From positions 99,663 through 163,662 of the forward strand of contig KB445800.1 in assembly GCA_000320605.2 (NCBI GenBank): a stretch of DNA of 64,000 bases, given 5' to 3'. Shown in pieces: positions 11,290 through 23,746 of this stretch; the stretch's first letter is position 1; every line of letters starts with the position of its first letter. This stretch comes from Gelatoporia subvermispora B (taxonomy: Eukaryota > Basidiomycota > Agaricomycetes > Polyporales > Gelatoporiaceae). The notes under the pieces were generated by a model. That model ran no database searches, had not been told where the DNA came from, and saw only the letters and a list, made by a program, of their open reading frames with translations. The position numbers were made by a program, and so were the translations under genes.

Positions 11290-12960
11290 TTTCCGCGTAC
11301 GCGTGGGTCTTAGGTATATCACATCAATGCCACGCAATGATACGGGCTAGTCTCACACAATAAGTGTGTCTCTTCATGACGTCTGACCAGGCATACCCGA
11401 CGTCATGGGGCGATGGGGCATCTATGTGCTGGCTTCTACATCGGACCTTAGCATTCAGCGAAGCATCAACACAAGGCTGCACTGCCTGCTACGCGCTCTG
11501 ATGTATTCGGAGTGCACAGGGACGGTACAGCAATATCTGTGAATAGAAGTTGCTCGTGTGGTGTTGGATGCTGATATGTGCTCTGTTACCTAGACGAACA
11601 TGTTGCTTCCATCAAGGACCTAAGTGGAGTCATAAACCAACTAACCATGATTGTCTGCAGTTCAGTCTTGGTCACACCCACTGACACTGCAAAACATGAT
11701 GCTCGTGTACGAGCTTTATTTCGGTCGACACTGCTGCTTGCAGCAATTGCATTGGTTCAGGTTTTTGATTAGTGCCATACTCTCTTCCAACTGCTGAACC
11801 CGTAGTCAGCGGTGGAGGGGAGAGTCCGTGTGCTTTCATCGAAACATATGTCGATGCAAGTGTAACGAGGCCACGATATGCGTTAGCGCTCTCTTTATTT
11901 AATGGGAAGTTTCCCTGTTCCTGTATTCTGCCCTGGCTGCGTTACTTTACTCCGTGTTCCCCTCTCTCTTACTTAGCTCTGCCATTATACACTTGATCTA
12001 ATGGCCCCTCGTTCTGCTACTAAAAACATTGCCCATTCAGGCAGAATTGGAAACGAAGAAACATGCACCAAGGACCACATTCGGACTACATGCAAGCGAC
12101 ATATTGATCATAAGATTACCTGCCTTCCGGAGTCCGTGCCTCTAGCACAACAAATCTCATGCAGACCGCCAGTATCGAGATCCGAAGACTGAATCTTGAA
12201 ATGTCGCAAGCCTAACACGACCACTCGCCGCCCATATTCGAATCTCGATGGTAGGCTCGTGGCCTTGGGGGGCATTTGCATTCCACTCCATCGTGTTCCA
12301 GACCGCCAAAGAGGGCCCGGCAATTGCAGCGTCAACGTCGAGAGCTGAGATCTAAGAGATCTGTGGGCTCATAAGACATTCAGAGTACAGTGGATGGTAT
12401 GTTGGCCTGGTTACATGCTCTCCTGTGACAGAGGGCAGAAAGTAGTGTGCATGTGGACAGTAGGGACCATCCGACCAAGTGAACATCTGGGATTAACTCA
12501 GTATCTGCTATTTATGAACTCCACGACAAGCACTCGAGACGATTGTTCCACATACAACCGAGTACTCTGTACGGATCAGGGCACATTCAGTCCCACAGCT
12601 TCAAAAGAATTATGTTTTGTTCGTATTTGATTATATCGTACACTGCAGTCTACAACATGTGCTGCGGAGGTAACAGCACTTTTTTGTTGTTTTGAGTGAA
12701 CCATGTGAGACTGGGTAGCCACACTCTAACAACGCTTGTCTCCTCTCAATAACTGTTCACTAGGCAGTTAGGAGTACTAAGGCTAGTACACAGTTGTCAT
12801 GTCGGAAAGCTCCGAGTGCTAACCGATGCTCCGGTAAACACGCATAGTCGGTTCACAAGCTTCACGGCTCTCCTGGATTCCCTGTGTATGTAGGCTACTT
12901 GCAGCGTTGTAATACACTTAATAGTACGATCGTTTTATGGACGGAGACTCGGCTGAGTTG
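11290..12960. other. Gene-free stretch
   Basis: No frame has recognisable protein motifs and no strong repeat is seen. The longest plus frames are under 80 codons. Confidence 0.45.
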
Positions 12961-12969
12961 TTCACGCGG

Positions 12970-13410
12970 TCCACGCTGCTTCCCAATTGTGGGCAGCCAC
13001 AGCAACCAAACACGTGCCAACACACGCCCTCCCCTCCCCTCGTCGTCCTCGGTGCTCTAATGCCATCTCTCCTAAAACCTAGTTTTCGACACCGAAATGC
13101 ACGACGCTCGCGCCGACGCGGCTTGCTAGGTGTCTACTGAATAGACTATGAGCACATGCTTACACCCCTCGGAGCCGAAGTCGCGAATGCCGGGCAAGAC
13201 CACCTGAGGCTTGAGCGGACCTGATGGGCGCACTGCCGGGCCTCAGCTGAGTGCCCCCCGCCTTCTCTTCCTGGCGTTCGACTTCCTACCCTCGCTTTGC
13301 GCCTTCGCCCTTCTGTTCAGCACTGCTTCCATTCGCGTTCTGGAGCCCATGCGTGCGCTGGCGTATGACCCCGCACCCGCGCGCTCCGCGCGTACACGGC
13401 GGTTGTTCGG
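12970..13410. repeat. Dispersed duplicated non-coding segment, copy 2
   Basis: This is the direct duplicate of 9830-10260. It ends about 300 bp before the alpha-galactosidase start codon, so the copied piece probably includes part of an upstream regulatory region. Confidence 0.75.
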
Positions 13411-13630
13411 GAAAATGCATGCCCTCTGCTTCACTGTGTGCACCGCTGTCCCCTCGCGGACCTCCGGTCAACACGCTTCGCGCCGCCGGCTGATCATGCG
13501 CGACATCACGCGCCGCGGTTCGTCGCGCGAAGCCCTCTCCGCGCCGCCCGCTGGACTGTGCGGCGGACGTGCGGGCGTACTGGGCCAATCTGCTCTGCAT
13601 TCAAGCCCTACTATGCTGCCGCGAGGCTTT

Positions 13631-13637
13631 TATAAGG
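13631..13637 (+). promoter_or_regulatory. TATA-like box of the alpha-galactosidase gene
   Basis: The sequence ggcttttataaggcc places a TATA element about 85 bp before the start codon at 13720, a plausible core-promoter distance. No upstream activator sites were assigned. Confidence 0.5.
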
Positions 13638-13719
13638 CCTCCGCCCCCGATTCTTGGACCGCATCGCGTTTTGTCTGCTTTCTTTGAACGCGTCTGAGCC
13701 TGAGTGAAGTTGACTGAGC

Positions 13720-16700
13720 ATGCCCATGCCTGCGCATTCCGTCCTGTTGGCCGCGACAGCCCTCCTGCTGGGCATCCCGACCGTGCTCACGCTGAGTAAC
13801 GGTGTCGCCCGTCTCCCAGGTACACGTCCTCTCTTCATTCCATCCTCCCGCCCGTCCTCGCTCTAACTCGCGCAGTGCTCGGCTATAACAGTACGAACCC
13901 ATCTCCCTAAGCTTTCCCGATGCTGAGAGTGACTATATGCGCGCGCCGCAGCATGGAATGCATTTGCCGTGAGCCCCGTCCCATTCTGGGCGTACCGAGA
14001 CACTGGTTGACCGTGTACCCCGTACCGCACGCGCGCAGTGCAACATCGACCAAGACCTCGTCTTGACACAAGCAAAGCTCATGAAGTCGCTCGGGCTGCA
14101 GGCCGTTGGGTACACCCACGTGCACCTCGACGACTGCTGGGCGGACAAGAACCGTAGCGCGTCCGGCACGCTCGTCCCAGGTATATTCTCCTCATTCCCT
14201 TCATCTCTCTTTATACCCCCCATCTCTCTCTATATCCATCAAGTTTTCTCATCTCTCCGTATTCACCTCATCTTTTCTCACCTCTCCCTATTGCCATCAT
14301 CTCTCTCTATTTCCATCGTTTTTCTCGTTTTGCTCATTTCCCTCATCCTCATCTCTCCCTATTTCCCTCATCCTCAACTCTACCTATTTCCATCATTTCT
14401 CTCATCTCTCCCTATTTCCATAATTTATCCCATTGATCTCATTTATCTCATCTGTCCCCGTCTCCATCATCTCCATCATTAATTTCATTTCCCTCCTCTC
14501 CCATTTCTCCTCGCTTCTCCCCTTCTTCTCGTCTTCGCTCTGCTCCGTTTCGACTAGCTCTGCTCCAAACCGCTACGTTCCCTCCTCTCATGTGAGCGAA
14601 TCCCAGAGTACTGACGCGCGCCGCGCAGACCAAACGCGCTTCAGCCGCGGGATGAACAACCTCACGGGCGAGCTGCACGCGATGGGCTTGTGAGTCCCCA
14701 CTGCCCCCACACATGCCCCCCTCCCCCTCTCATAATTCCCTACCCAGCAACGCAGGAATCGTACGCAACCCCATCACTCATGCTGGGTGCGAGTGGCTGA
14801 CGTGCGGGCGGGCAGTACGGCGACTCGGGGTGGTTCACCTGCGCGGGGTACCCCGGCTCGTTCGAGCACGAGGCGCAGGACGCGCAGACGTTCCAGGACT
14901 GGGGGTTCGACTACCTCAAGTGCGTCCCGCCCCTCCTTCCGCGCACCCTTTCTTCGCCCTCTCCGTTCCTCCCAGCTAACACCGCCCCCGCGCCCAGGTA
15001 CGACAACTGCAACAGTGAGTCTGCCCGGCGCGTCCCAGCTCCGCTCGAGCACTGACGCGCGCTGGACAGTCCCGTTCGACGACATCATCCGGGAGGGCAT
15101 GGTCGGCAGTGCGTCTCCCGTCGCTGCCGCACCCTCAGTGGGGCACTGACGCGCGCGCGCAGAGTACCAGCGCATGTCCGACGCGCTCACGCAGCTCGCG
15201 CAGACGTCGCGCAAGACGCCGATCATCTTCTCGCTCTGCCAGTGGGGCTGGGTGCGTCCTCTCTCCTATCCTTTCCTCTCCCTGTCCGCCTCCCTGCCTT
15301 TGCTCTTCCTCTCCCTGCATTTACACGCCTGACGCGCGACGAATCAGGAACAAGTCTGGCTGTGAGCGTTTCTGGCGCACTCCCCATTTTGGTGCATAGA
15401 GCTGACCGGCCGCACGCAGCTGGGGCGCGAGCGTCGGGCACAGCTGGCGGGTATGCCCCTGTCCTCCTTTTCCTAGGCCTTGAGCACTGAGATATAGCAT
15501 CTCGAATCTTAAATCCCAAATCTCAAACCCTAACCCTTGAATCCTGACTCAATCCTGGATCCCAAACCTTGAATTTTACACCCTGAATACTGCAAATCGA
15601 ATACTGTGTCCCCGGACCCTGGATGCTGAATACTGGTACCGTGTACGCCCGGATCGCGCGCACACACAGACGACGGGCGACATCTCGCCAAACTGGGACG
15701 CGCTCGCGAGCATCATCAACTTGTGCGTCCTCCCTCCCATTCCTCCCATCCTCCCTTCCCGTGCCCTGCCCGCATCAGGGAAATGTCCACTCTTCTTAGG
15801 GCGTCTTACATGCCTTTCGAGGTATTGACGCGCGCTAGAGAGGTGCGGTAGGGCAGAAAAAGCCCCTAAAGAACGCGTCAAGTCAACGCGACATTCTCTT
15901 GATGTGTGTCCTGCCCGCTCGTAGCAGATAAAGCGTACCTACTTTCGCTCTCGCTCCTGCAAATGTAGACATGACAGTGGATGTGGTGGACTGACACCCG
16001 GGTTCTAGCAACTCGTTCATCACCCAGGCGACGGGGTTCTACGGGCGGAACGACATGGACATGGTGCGTCCCTCGCGTTTGCGCTGGAGCCTTCGCGCGT
16101 TCCCTCTCTGTATCTGCATCCGTAGAGCTGACGTCGACTTCGGCCGCGCTACGTCACCACACGACTATCTGCTATCGCGTCGCCCGGTCCCTATAGCTGC
16201 AACTGTGAGTCCCCTCCCTTCCTCAGCCGGCGCGAGGCAACGATTGCTTGCAACGACGCACCTTGGCTATGAGAACAATGAGAACGGAGCGCTGACGACC
16301 GGGCACAGCGGGAACGGCGGGCTCACGTACGACGAGGCCAAGACGCACTTCACCGCGTGGGCGCTCATGAAGTCGCCATTGCTCATCGGGACCAATGTGC
16401 GTCCCCTTCGCTCTCCATCCCTCCTTCCGCTCCTCATGGCTTCCTTCAACTCCCCCCCCCCCCCCCCTTCCCTCCCTCCCTCCCTCCCTTTGCCTTCACA
16501 CCCTCGTTCCCACTGCCCCTCACCACCCCTCCCATCGCCCGCCGCCACATTTGCATCGCGCATGCGCTCGTACGACAGCTCTCGGCAATTGACGACGCAA
16601 CGCTCGGCATCCTCAAGAACACGGAGCTGCTCGCAATTAATCAAGATTCTGTGCAGGGCTCGAGCGTCTCGCCCTTCCGCTGGGGCGTCAACGTGCGTCC

Positions 16701-17313
16701 CTCTCTCTCTGCATGCTCACTCGCTGACCTCTCCATCGTCCATCTTGCGATCTTCATGACCTCCTCGTGCCCGACTGCCCGCGCGCGCAGCCGGACTGGA
16801 CAAGCGACAGCTCGTCCCCCGCGCAATACTGGAGCGGGCCCAGCGAGAACGGGACGGTGTTCATGCTCGTGCGTCCCCTCCTCATTCCCTGTTCCCCTGG
16901 GTGGTGTTCATACAGAAATGCAGATTAACACGCTGGCGGAGCCCTCGGACATGTTCTTCAACCTGACCGAGTCGCCGTGGATCCGTGCCGGGAGGCAGTA
17001 CTCTGTCCGCGTACGTCGCACTTCCCTATTCTCCCTGCCTTCTCTCCCCACCCATCTCTCCCTCTCCACGCTCCTCTCATCCAATTCCGACGCCCTCAGT
17101 CGTTGCCCGGAGCTGACGCACGCCTCCTCGCAGGACCTGTGGACGCACACGAACAACGGGACGGCGGTGCGCAACTTCACCGCGCGCGCCGTGCCGGAGC
17201 ACGGCGTCGTCGCGCTGCTGCTGAAAGATGCGGGCGACGAGCCGACGGGGCTCACCCCGTGCGCGGTATGGGACAATTGTGCGAGTCAGAATGGGACGGC
17301 TGTGCAGGGGTGA
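13720..17313 (+). CDS. Secreted alpha-galactosidase, glycoside hydrolase family 27
   Basis: Hydrolyses terminal alpha-galactosyl residues. [20 protein letters not shown] is a signal peptide. It is followed by a split GYNTWNAFACNIDQDL block, [46 protein letters not shown] and DYLKYDNC (the Asp is the family nucleophile). Further on come [28 protein letters not shown] and [10 protein letters not shown] (acid/base Asp), then [39 protein letters not shown] and a C-terminal beta domain ending GTAVQG. The coding sequence is cut by more than fifteen tiny introns, many with gtgcgt donors. One intron (about 14180-14630) is long and pyrimidine-rich, and another (16450-16490) contains a run of C then CCCT repeats. 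Between 16195 and 16290 I cannot make exon phases agree with GT-AG rules: the exon ctgcaact ends one base out of step with the following [12 protein letters not shown] frame. The gene may carry a frameshift or a non-standard splice there. A paralogue lies at 30405-33109. Confidence 0.92.
14180..14630 (+). repeat. Pyrimidine-rich low-complexity intron with short tandem repeats
   Basis: Inside the alpha-galactosidase gene, about 350 bp are built from variants of catctctccctatttc. The region is bounded by an exon ending GTLVP and one beginning near [10 protein letters not shown]. It is several times longer than other introns of this gene. Confidence 0.75.
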
Positions 17314-17508
17314 ACACGCGCTGGGCGTTGGGTAAGGGGCGGGTCTCGTGAAAGCACATCGAAAACGACGTTACGAGGCGAGGCTGTAGCTGGGCAGAGA
17401 GAGGTTTCAGGTGGGGGCCGGATGGTGGATCGTGACGCCTCGTGGAGTAATACGACTGTAGGCCGATGCAATGATATCTATCCTAACTGCGACTGTCGCC
17501 TGCTGGGA

Positions 17509-19101
17509 CTACATACGTGGAGACGGACAAGCAGTGACGTGGTCGACGCGGTAGTAGAGGCATACTTGCCTGTGTGCTGCGCCGTCGATTCCAGCATCTC
17601 TGAGTAACAATGCACTACCCGGAGCGAAGTCTAATGAGCTGATAAGTGGCCCAGAGCCAAGCGAGTCGTGTGTTTCCCCGTAAGCCGCTTTCCGGATGTT
17701 CAGGAGGAGTCGAGACGTGATGATAGCCGTAATTCTGTGGACTGTCAGCGGACAAAATACGATAGCTCACGGACGTACGGAGTTGCGAACATCTGGACTA
17801 CAGACGGGAAGCTCTGCGGTGGATGTATAGTGAATAAAGACACATATCGACTTCAAATACAGAACCAACACGACCTACCAATACCACTTCGCATACCACG
17901 TCCATGATGTTGAGCGCAAGCAACATACTGTAAGTCACGTCGAAGACAAACCCTAACGCAGTATATGAAGCTTCGCAGACGCACACAAAATACATGATTC
18001 CTGCAATGCATCGATGAGGCGCACGTGCGAGTAGTATTGCGACATACCACTCACCGTCCGTAAGCAATGTTTGCATCAGGCGGACCTTCATGCACAGGGG
18101 AGCTTCGCGAGCAAGCCTCAGAGTTCCGTACGTTTTTCGCCATGCCACGACTAACATCACCACGTCTGCAATGATCAGGCACAACCTAGGTGGGATGCTT
18201 ACTGCGAACTCATTAGCTGAACTCGTGGTGCGATGGCCCATTACATACGCCTATGTATGAGTATTTTCAGCTCTGTATGTGAACGTTCAGACAATCTAAT
18301 TAGATCACCGAGTCAGAGCCTCCTTTCTGAGCTTGGAGCTAGTCACGCACTTCCAGCCGACACCGTGGGTCATGACCGACGAGTAACTCTCTACGTGAAA
18401 CCGGGTATACTGGTATAGTCTCTGGTTCAGTACAAGCATCCTTGAAGGGACGTGTGTATGCTACTCACGGCACTTGTCCCTACCAGGACAATGTTGAGAA
18501 AAAACAATGTATGCAAGCTGCCAACTTCCTCCAGAAAGCGAGAAAATTCGGATACCAGAGAACGCTTGCGCAAATGTTAAAATCGAAATATAAGAGAGCA
18601 CAGGAATTTTACCAGCCCACGTGAAGAACAACACCATTGAGATTACTCTTAGCAAGATCTGCAGCCCGAAGCAGCCAGGCAGTAGGTGTAGATACAGTCG
18701 CATTAGATCACGTTGTGAAGGTGGTTCCCGAACATACCAGAAACCGCAGGTTCCAAGAGTGAGCGGAAGAAACTGTAAGGCTGCCCATACAAGGATGGCC
18801 AATCGATTTAGCAGGAACAAGACGGCTACAGCATTGAGCCGTTGAGTCCATATTGTATCAATCTCGTACCAAAATGTTGTCATGTGGTCGTAGAGAACGG
18901 ACGCTGTATATATGGTCAACAGCAATATGATCAGCACTGCAGCAGACGACACATCCTACCTATCCCTACAGCAGTACAGAAGGCTTCGGTCAAGCTGATG
19001 GAAGTACATCCAGTAAAAACATTCGTCGCAAAACCAAGAAGGACTTACCTACTTTCCAAAGTGTCTAGTTCCTTCGCATCAATACTAGCATATCTCGACA
19101 T
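17509..19101 (-). CDS. DUF6533-type multi-span membrane protein (copy 1)
   Basis: Basidiomycete seven-helix membrane protein of unknown role. The start MSRYASIDAKELDTLESS (19101) joins across an intron to LTEAFCTAVG. Then come the family motif SVLYDHMTTFWYEIDTIW, a helix (NAVAVLFLLNRLAILVWAAL), LQILLRVISMVLFFTWAG, SGIRIFSLSGGSWQLAYIVF, PPRLCLIIADVVMLVVAW-RKTY, and LLALNIMDVVCEVV. The final exon contains ITSRLLLNIRKAAYG and ends at 17509. Conserved landmarks shared with the four other copies are Y/F-DH-x-x-T, the ADxxxLxxxW-KTY helix and LNxRxAA. About six introns are short. The plus strand shows no competing gene. The domain is known by family name only; no substrate or ligand is established. 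Confidence 0.78.
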
Positions 19102-21073
19102 TTTTGACCAACAACTTGGGCAAGCACAAGAGAAAAAACGGAATGAGACTGGAGTGGGCCTTACGGAGTCCTCAGATCCTCGGAAATGGATACTGACCAG
19201 TTGCATGACTGGCCTTGGTTCTTCTGACTTCACGAAGGACAAATTCCCAAGACCTGGTAGTTCAGAGGTACACAGCTGTGGGCAGCTCCCGGAGTAGCCA
19301 AACAACTTAACTTGTAAATTCCACTGACGAAGGTGCTGTGTGTTACGGCACCATCACATGCCGAGCCGGGATACAGGAGCTTTCTGCCGGTGTGCAATCG
19401 TTCCGAACACGTGTACTCCACTTGCCGACGAGTCGAGACTTGAATTTGAACCTTGTACCGTAGCCGCGCACAATCCTATTTGTTAGTCATAAGGGATGAA
19501 AGGGCAGATGTCCTTTGGACATAGACGGCAAACATAGTCACAAGTAGAACGAAGTATGACGGAGTAAGCTGTTGATCTTCGCCGAGACCTGCGGGAAATA
19601 CTCGACGCCACTTTAGTGACAGATTCTATGCAGCAGAGAGAATACCGGCTGACCGAGTGAACACCGAATACTCCCATATCCCTCCTTCCCTCCGCATAAA
19701 TTCAGTATGATGTTAGTTGAGGCGATGTGAAACCCTCAGTTTTTGACTGCCTTGAGCGTCACTGTGTACACGTACTCCATGAACTGTCCATCAGGATTAT
19801 TATCTCAATGAATGGAGACACGAAACAATTTCCAAAGATCAGGCTACAGACCCAAGAGAGTCGAAGGAACTCCGTGTGACGCACATGTTTGTCGTGTCTG
19901 TGCGCGACAGACAAGGGCATCCCGCGCAGTACAGACACAGCAACAATGAAACAGACCGGTGACTCAAGAGAATACGGTTGGTGGTGTTTCGGCAGGTCAC
20001 AGTCTATGTCGCTGTAGAACTGCAATGTTGGCAATATAGCACGAGTATCTAGAGTTCTTCGAACCGTAAGCTAGTATCGGATATGAAAAAATTGTACAGA
20101 GAAACCCTGAAGGCGCATGTCTCACCATCTAGACGGGATTGTATCAAAGAATGGTCTACGAGTGCCACTAGCCGAGAGAATTTACCTGATCGTGACAGAG
20201 TACCATTCCTGATGTACTATATCATACTCAATTTACTCAAATTTCTGTTGGCAGTAACGTAGAAGTTATCTCTCCATGTACAGAGGACCGCGGGCGCCCG
20301 GCTTGGGTACAAGAAATGCGAACGTGTTCTGTAACAAAAAGAGCTATGCCGGGGCGCTCAAACGGACCTTGGAACCCGCCGGCGGTAGCATCTTCAGGTG
20401 TATTGAGAACAAACTTCACTTTTGAAGGCCATGGGCCAGAGTTTTCTGATCTTGTCTCTGCAAGCCCGGGAAGCTGTCAGCGGAGACCCGGCCTGCAGGT
20501 GATGTATGAACTGTCTCTCGTCTTCCAGCGCTAGTGGAGCGGCCCGGCCGAGGACGGGCCCGTCTTTGCTCTCGTAAGTACTGGCCAGTATCTTTTTTCC
20601 CTCTGACTCTGTCTGGCGCTCACAGACTGCGTGGCATAGCTCCGCATGCTCTCGAAGTCTGGGAATATCGAATCATCATCCCGATCTGCGCTGAAAGGCA
20701 AAACTCCATGGCAAAGCGTATTGGCTTCGATATGGCTTCGTTTCTGCATAGTATATGACGGGAGAAATATGCACAGTCAACGTCACGTCAATTGAAGACC
20801 ATTCAGCCTAGTGGGATTACGCCTTTCTCAGTAGAACCCGTTGAAATGATCATGCTGAGCCTCGGAGTATGTATCATGCAAGCACTTCACTGGGGCCCTG
20901 ATCATTGCATTTTGAGAGCCCTGAAAGATCTAGATCACGAATCATAACTATCATGAGCGAGAAAACGACTTTGCATTCAAGGGTGGAAGAGGGAAGACAT
21001 CTCGCTCGTCCCCTCCAGTGCAACATCCCTCGATATCAACGGATACTGAGATTCTGAGCCAAATCGAGGACAA
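19102..21073. other. Accessory intergenic region; possible glycosidase remnant inside
   Basis: Between two DUF6533-type genes. Apart from the fragment at 20510-20575 no motif was recognised. Several frames of 60-90 codons look random. Confidence 0.4.
20510..20580 (+). pseudogene. Possible GH27 alpha-galactosidase fragment
   Basis: Reading the plus strand from 20533, the codons give WSGPAEDGPVFAL followed by a gtaagt donor. This matches in position and splice phase the [15 protein letters not shown] exon of the alpha-galactosidase at 13720-17313. No catalytic exon is seen nearby, so it would be an isolated relic. The short match could also be chance or another glycosidase. Confidence 0.3.
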
Positions 21074-22560
21074 TCAGCGCACAATTGGCGCATCGCAATG
21101 ATAGTTGCAGGTGTCGGGGTCATCTTGACCACTGTAAGCAGCTTGACGAAGTTCTAATACGAATCGCGACATGATAAGGCATGTGATTCTGGTGGGTATC
21201 AGCCTGTGTAAGTCAAAGAGACGCACACTCACGGTGTAATGAATCGTTCAACAATATATGGAAAGTACTAGAAAGAATTCAGATTACACTTCGGACAAGC
21301 ATTCCCACGTCAAACAGACTCACAAAGACTATGTCAACCACTATGTTCATGATATTAAGGACAAGTAAGATGCTATCGATCAATCCAGGCCGCAGTATCA
21401 GGAAAAGCAATTGATTCATAAGACAATTAAACGCACAGGAAGTATGTTGTCCCTGTCGACTCTAAATATCAGCACTTGTTGTATAGCATAGAATCGAACG
21501 CACCGTCTCTAAGCAATGTATCAATGACTGGCATTTTGAGGTGTGATTGACGGGCATTCTGTTTGATTGTGTACGTCTTAGTCCAAGTAACAAGTAAGAC
21601 CACGAAATCTGCCACGATAACACATATTCTTGTGGCTACAGCGACTGCATGATGAGCGTTACATCAGCTACGATCTTTTGATACGGCCAGGACCTTACTC
21701 CTGTGAGTCTCTGAATAAGTTGAAAGTTGCCTTTGAGATATCCGTCAACTTACTGGACCAATAACTCCCCAGAGAGTTGGAACTTCGTGCCACATCGCTG
21801 CCCAATGCCGAGGATTTGAACTGAGTAGTAGCGTTCCACAAAAAACCAGAAGTACTAGAGCGGAGTTACGAAGGATAGAGATTTCAATTAAACGGATGCT
21901 GCGTCGTACACCAAGCAACATGTTGTACTTACTGAATCAGTTCCAATGGGAATCAAGTTCAACATCAATACGACCGACGTGAGCGCCCATATCCCTCCCG
22001 AAATAGAGTACATCCGGTAGGCAGAGAATACTATCAAAGGTGCGTCAAGCTCATAGGAGATTAGTGGATCACTGTGTGAGATGACTTACTAGCCCATGCC
22101 GCGGTCAACAAGATGGAGATAGCTCGCTTCAGTACCTCCAAGCCAATACAACTAGGCAGATCAGTATGTTGCTGTATTTGCAGGGGACTGAGGCTTACCC
22201 AAATGCTGTGGGTTGCGGAGTATACAAGAGCACTTGCAGAGTCGCCCATAGGAAGATTGTCCATCGTGTAAAATAGAGCAGCAGTATTACCACATTGCAC
22301 CTTCGTCCCCATACAACCTCAATCTCTTGAGGCAACGTGGCAATGTGATCGTAAAGCACCAAAGCTGAGCGGACGAGCATAAGCGGCACACATCCAACCT
22401 CTCGTCCAACGTACCTATTCCAGAAGCAGTGCAACACGCCTCGATCCAGCTATTGCAGTCGAAACAAATGAGCGTTCTGAAGTAGATAGAAGCTGCAAAT
22501 GACCTACCTATTCTCCATGACAGATAGGTCCTGTGAGCTGATACGAATGTGGCCTTGCAT
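21074..22560 (-). CDS. DUF6533-type multi-span membrane protein (copy 2)
   Basis: Probable start MQGHIRISSQDLSVMENS (22560), joined by an intron to WIEACCTASG. It is followed by ALVLYDHIATLPQEIEVVW, a helix NVVILLLYFTRWTIFLWATL, SCIGLEVLKRAISILL, AYRMYSISGGIWALTSVV, RICVIVADFVVLLVTW-KTY, VLNIMNIVVDIV, and the terminal exon MSRFVLELRQAAYSGQDD. The stop is at 21074-21076. All landmark motifs of the family are in the expected order. The tail after LRQAA is only about 20 residues, much shorter than in copies 3, 4 and 5 (40-60), so the C-terminus may be truncated. Exon joins were made by eye. Confidence 0.72.
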
Positions 22561-23499
22561 CGTAGACAATATGTGGGCAGAGCGACGAGCACCTTGCGGG
22601 TTTGATGAACGAACTGAGGATAATATAAGTTGTGGACTCATGAAACCTGTGAAAGCTAGAGGCACAATGTCCGACATTCTATCGGAAGTGACATGCGTCG
22701 GTAAGTTTCTCCAAGGCGCTAGCGGAGTATGGCTATGCAATTCGTTTATCTCCTTACAAGCAGAGGCAGTCGCGTGGTACAAGGGAGCCGTGCACACCCA
22801 TCACGAAGTACAGGGCTGGAAATATGTCAGGCTCCGAAGACGTCTCTAGTTCTCACTGGTAGTTTGATGCAGACCAAATGAGGTGACACACGAGGACCTT
22901 GAACGGGGTCAAGTCTCGATAAAGTTCGTTGACCGAACTAAGTTCAGTCTTCAACGGAGGGTCGACCCAGCCGTTAGCACGAAGCTTTCCGATCGCCAGA
23001 ACGCGAATTGACCAAATGGTATACGCGAGCAGATGTGCATAGCGGAAACTGTCGCGCGGAAGAGAAGTCCCGCGGAGTCGTAATGTGCGGATACCCGTTC
23101 GCCGTGATAATTGGGAGTAGATAAGACGCGTGTTGATTCAATGCGCCTGGATAGGCGTGCTGTACAAGGTATCATCAGATTATTACAAGTATTGATATAC
23201 CTGTCAAGACGTAGTGAGTATAGATTACTGCGGATCCGTTGTCATGGCGGAGTTGCATGTGCTCACGGAATGTGGTCATAAGGCGAACGGAGTCGGGTCC
23301 ATAGCCTCTCGGAGCAAGGCGTCCAAAAGCCAATCTTCTACTTCGGGTGCCACATAGTATACTAAGCACAGGCAATTTTACCCAAATACAGAGTCAGAGT
23401 GTCGCGTCCCGTTGAGTTGTGATCGGTGCGAGCCGCTTAGATCACGCAGCCTTGATTCGCTATATTGGACACACAATTAGCAGCGCGTGCTCTGACAGG
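22561..23499. other. Gene-free accessory stretch
   Basis: No recognised gene. The region may include the 5' leader of the DUF6533-type copy 2. Open frames (for example 22499-22849, +) have no motif. Confidence 0.4.
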
Positions 23500-23746
23500 A
23501 TCCTATGTAACCCACCTCGAATTGTTAAGTGCGGAAGAGAAGTGTATAACGCACGGTAATGAGCAAATCTGCGTCGCAAGCGATATCGGACGACGGAGGC
23601 TTAGCTTTGTAGTTTGACGCCGAGTGGCTGCAAATTCTGAACTGCCGGTGAAGTGGAGTCCTCCGGCGTGACGAGAATGGCTTAGAACAAAATGCTCGAG
23701 TCGACTGCTCTATACGGTCCAAACCTAGTAGTTCTTCACATTCTCG

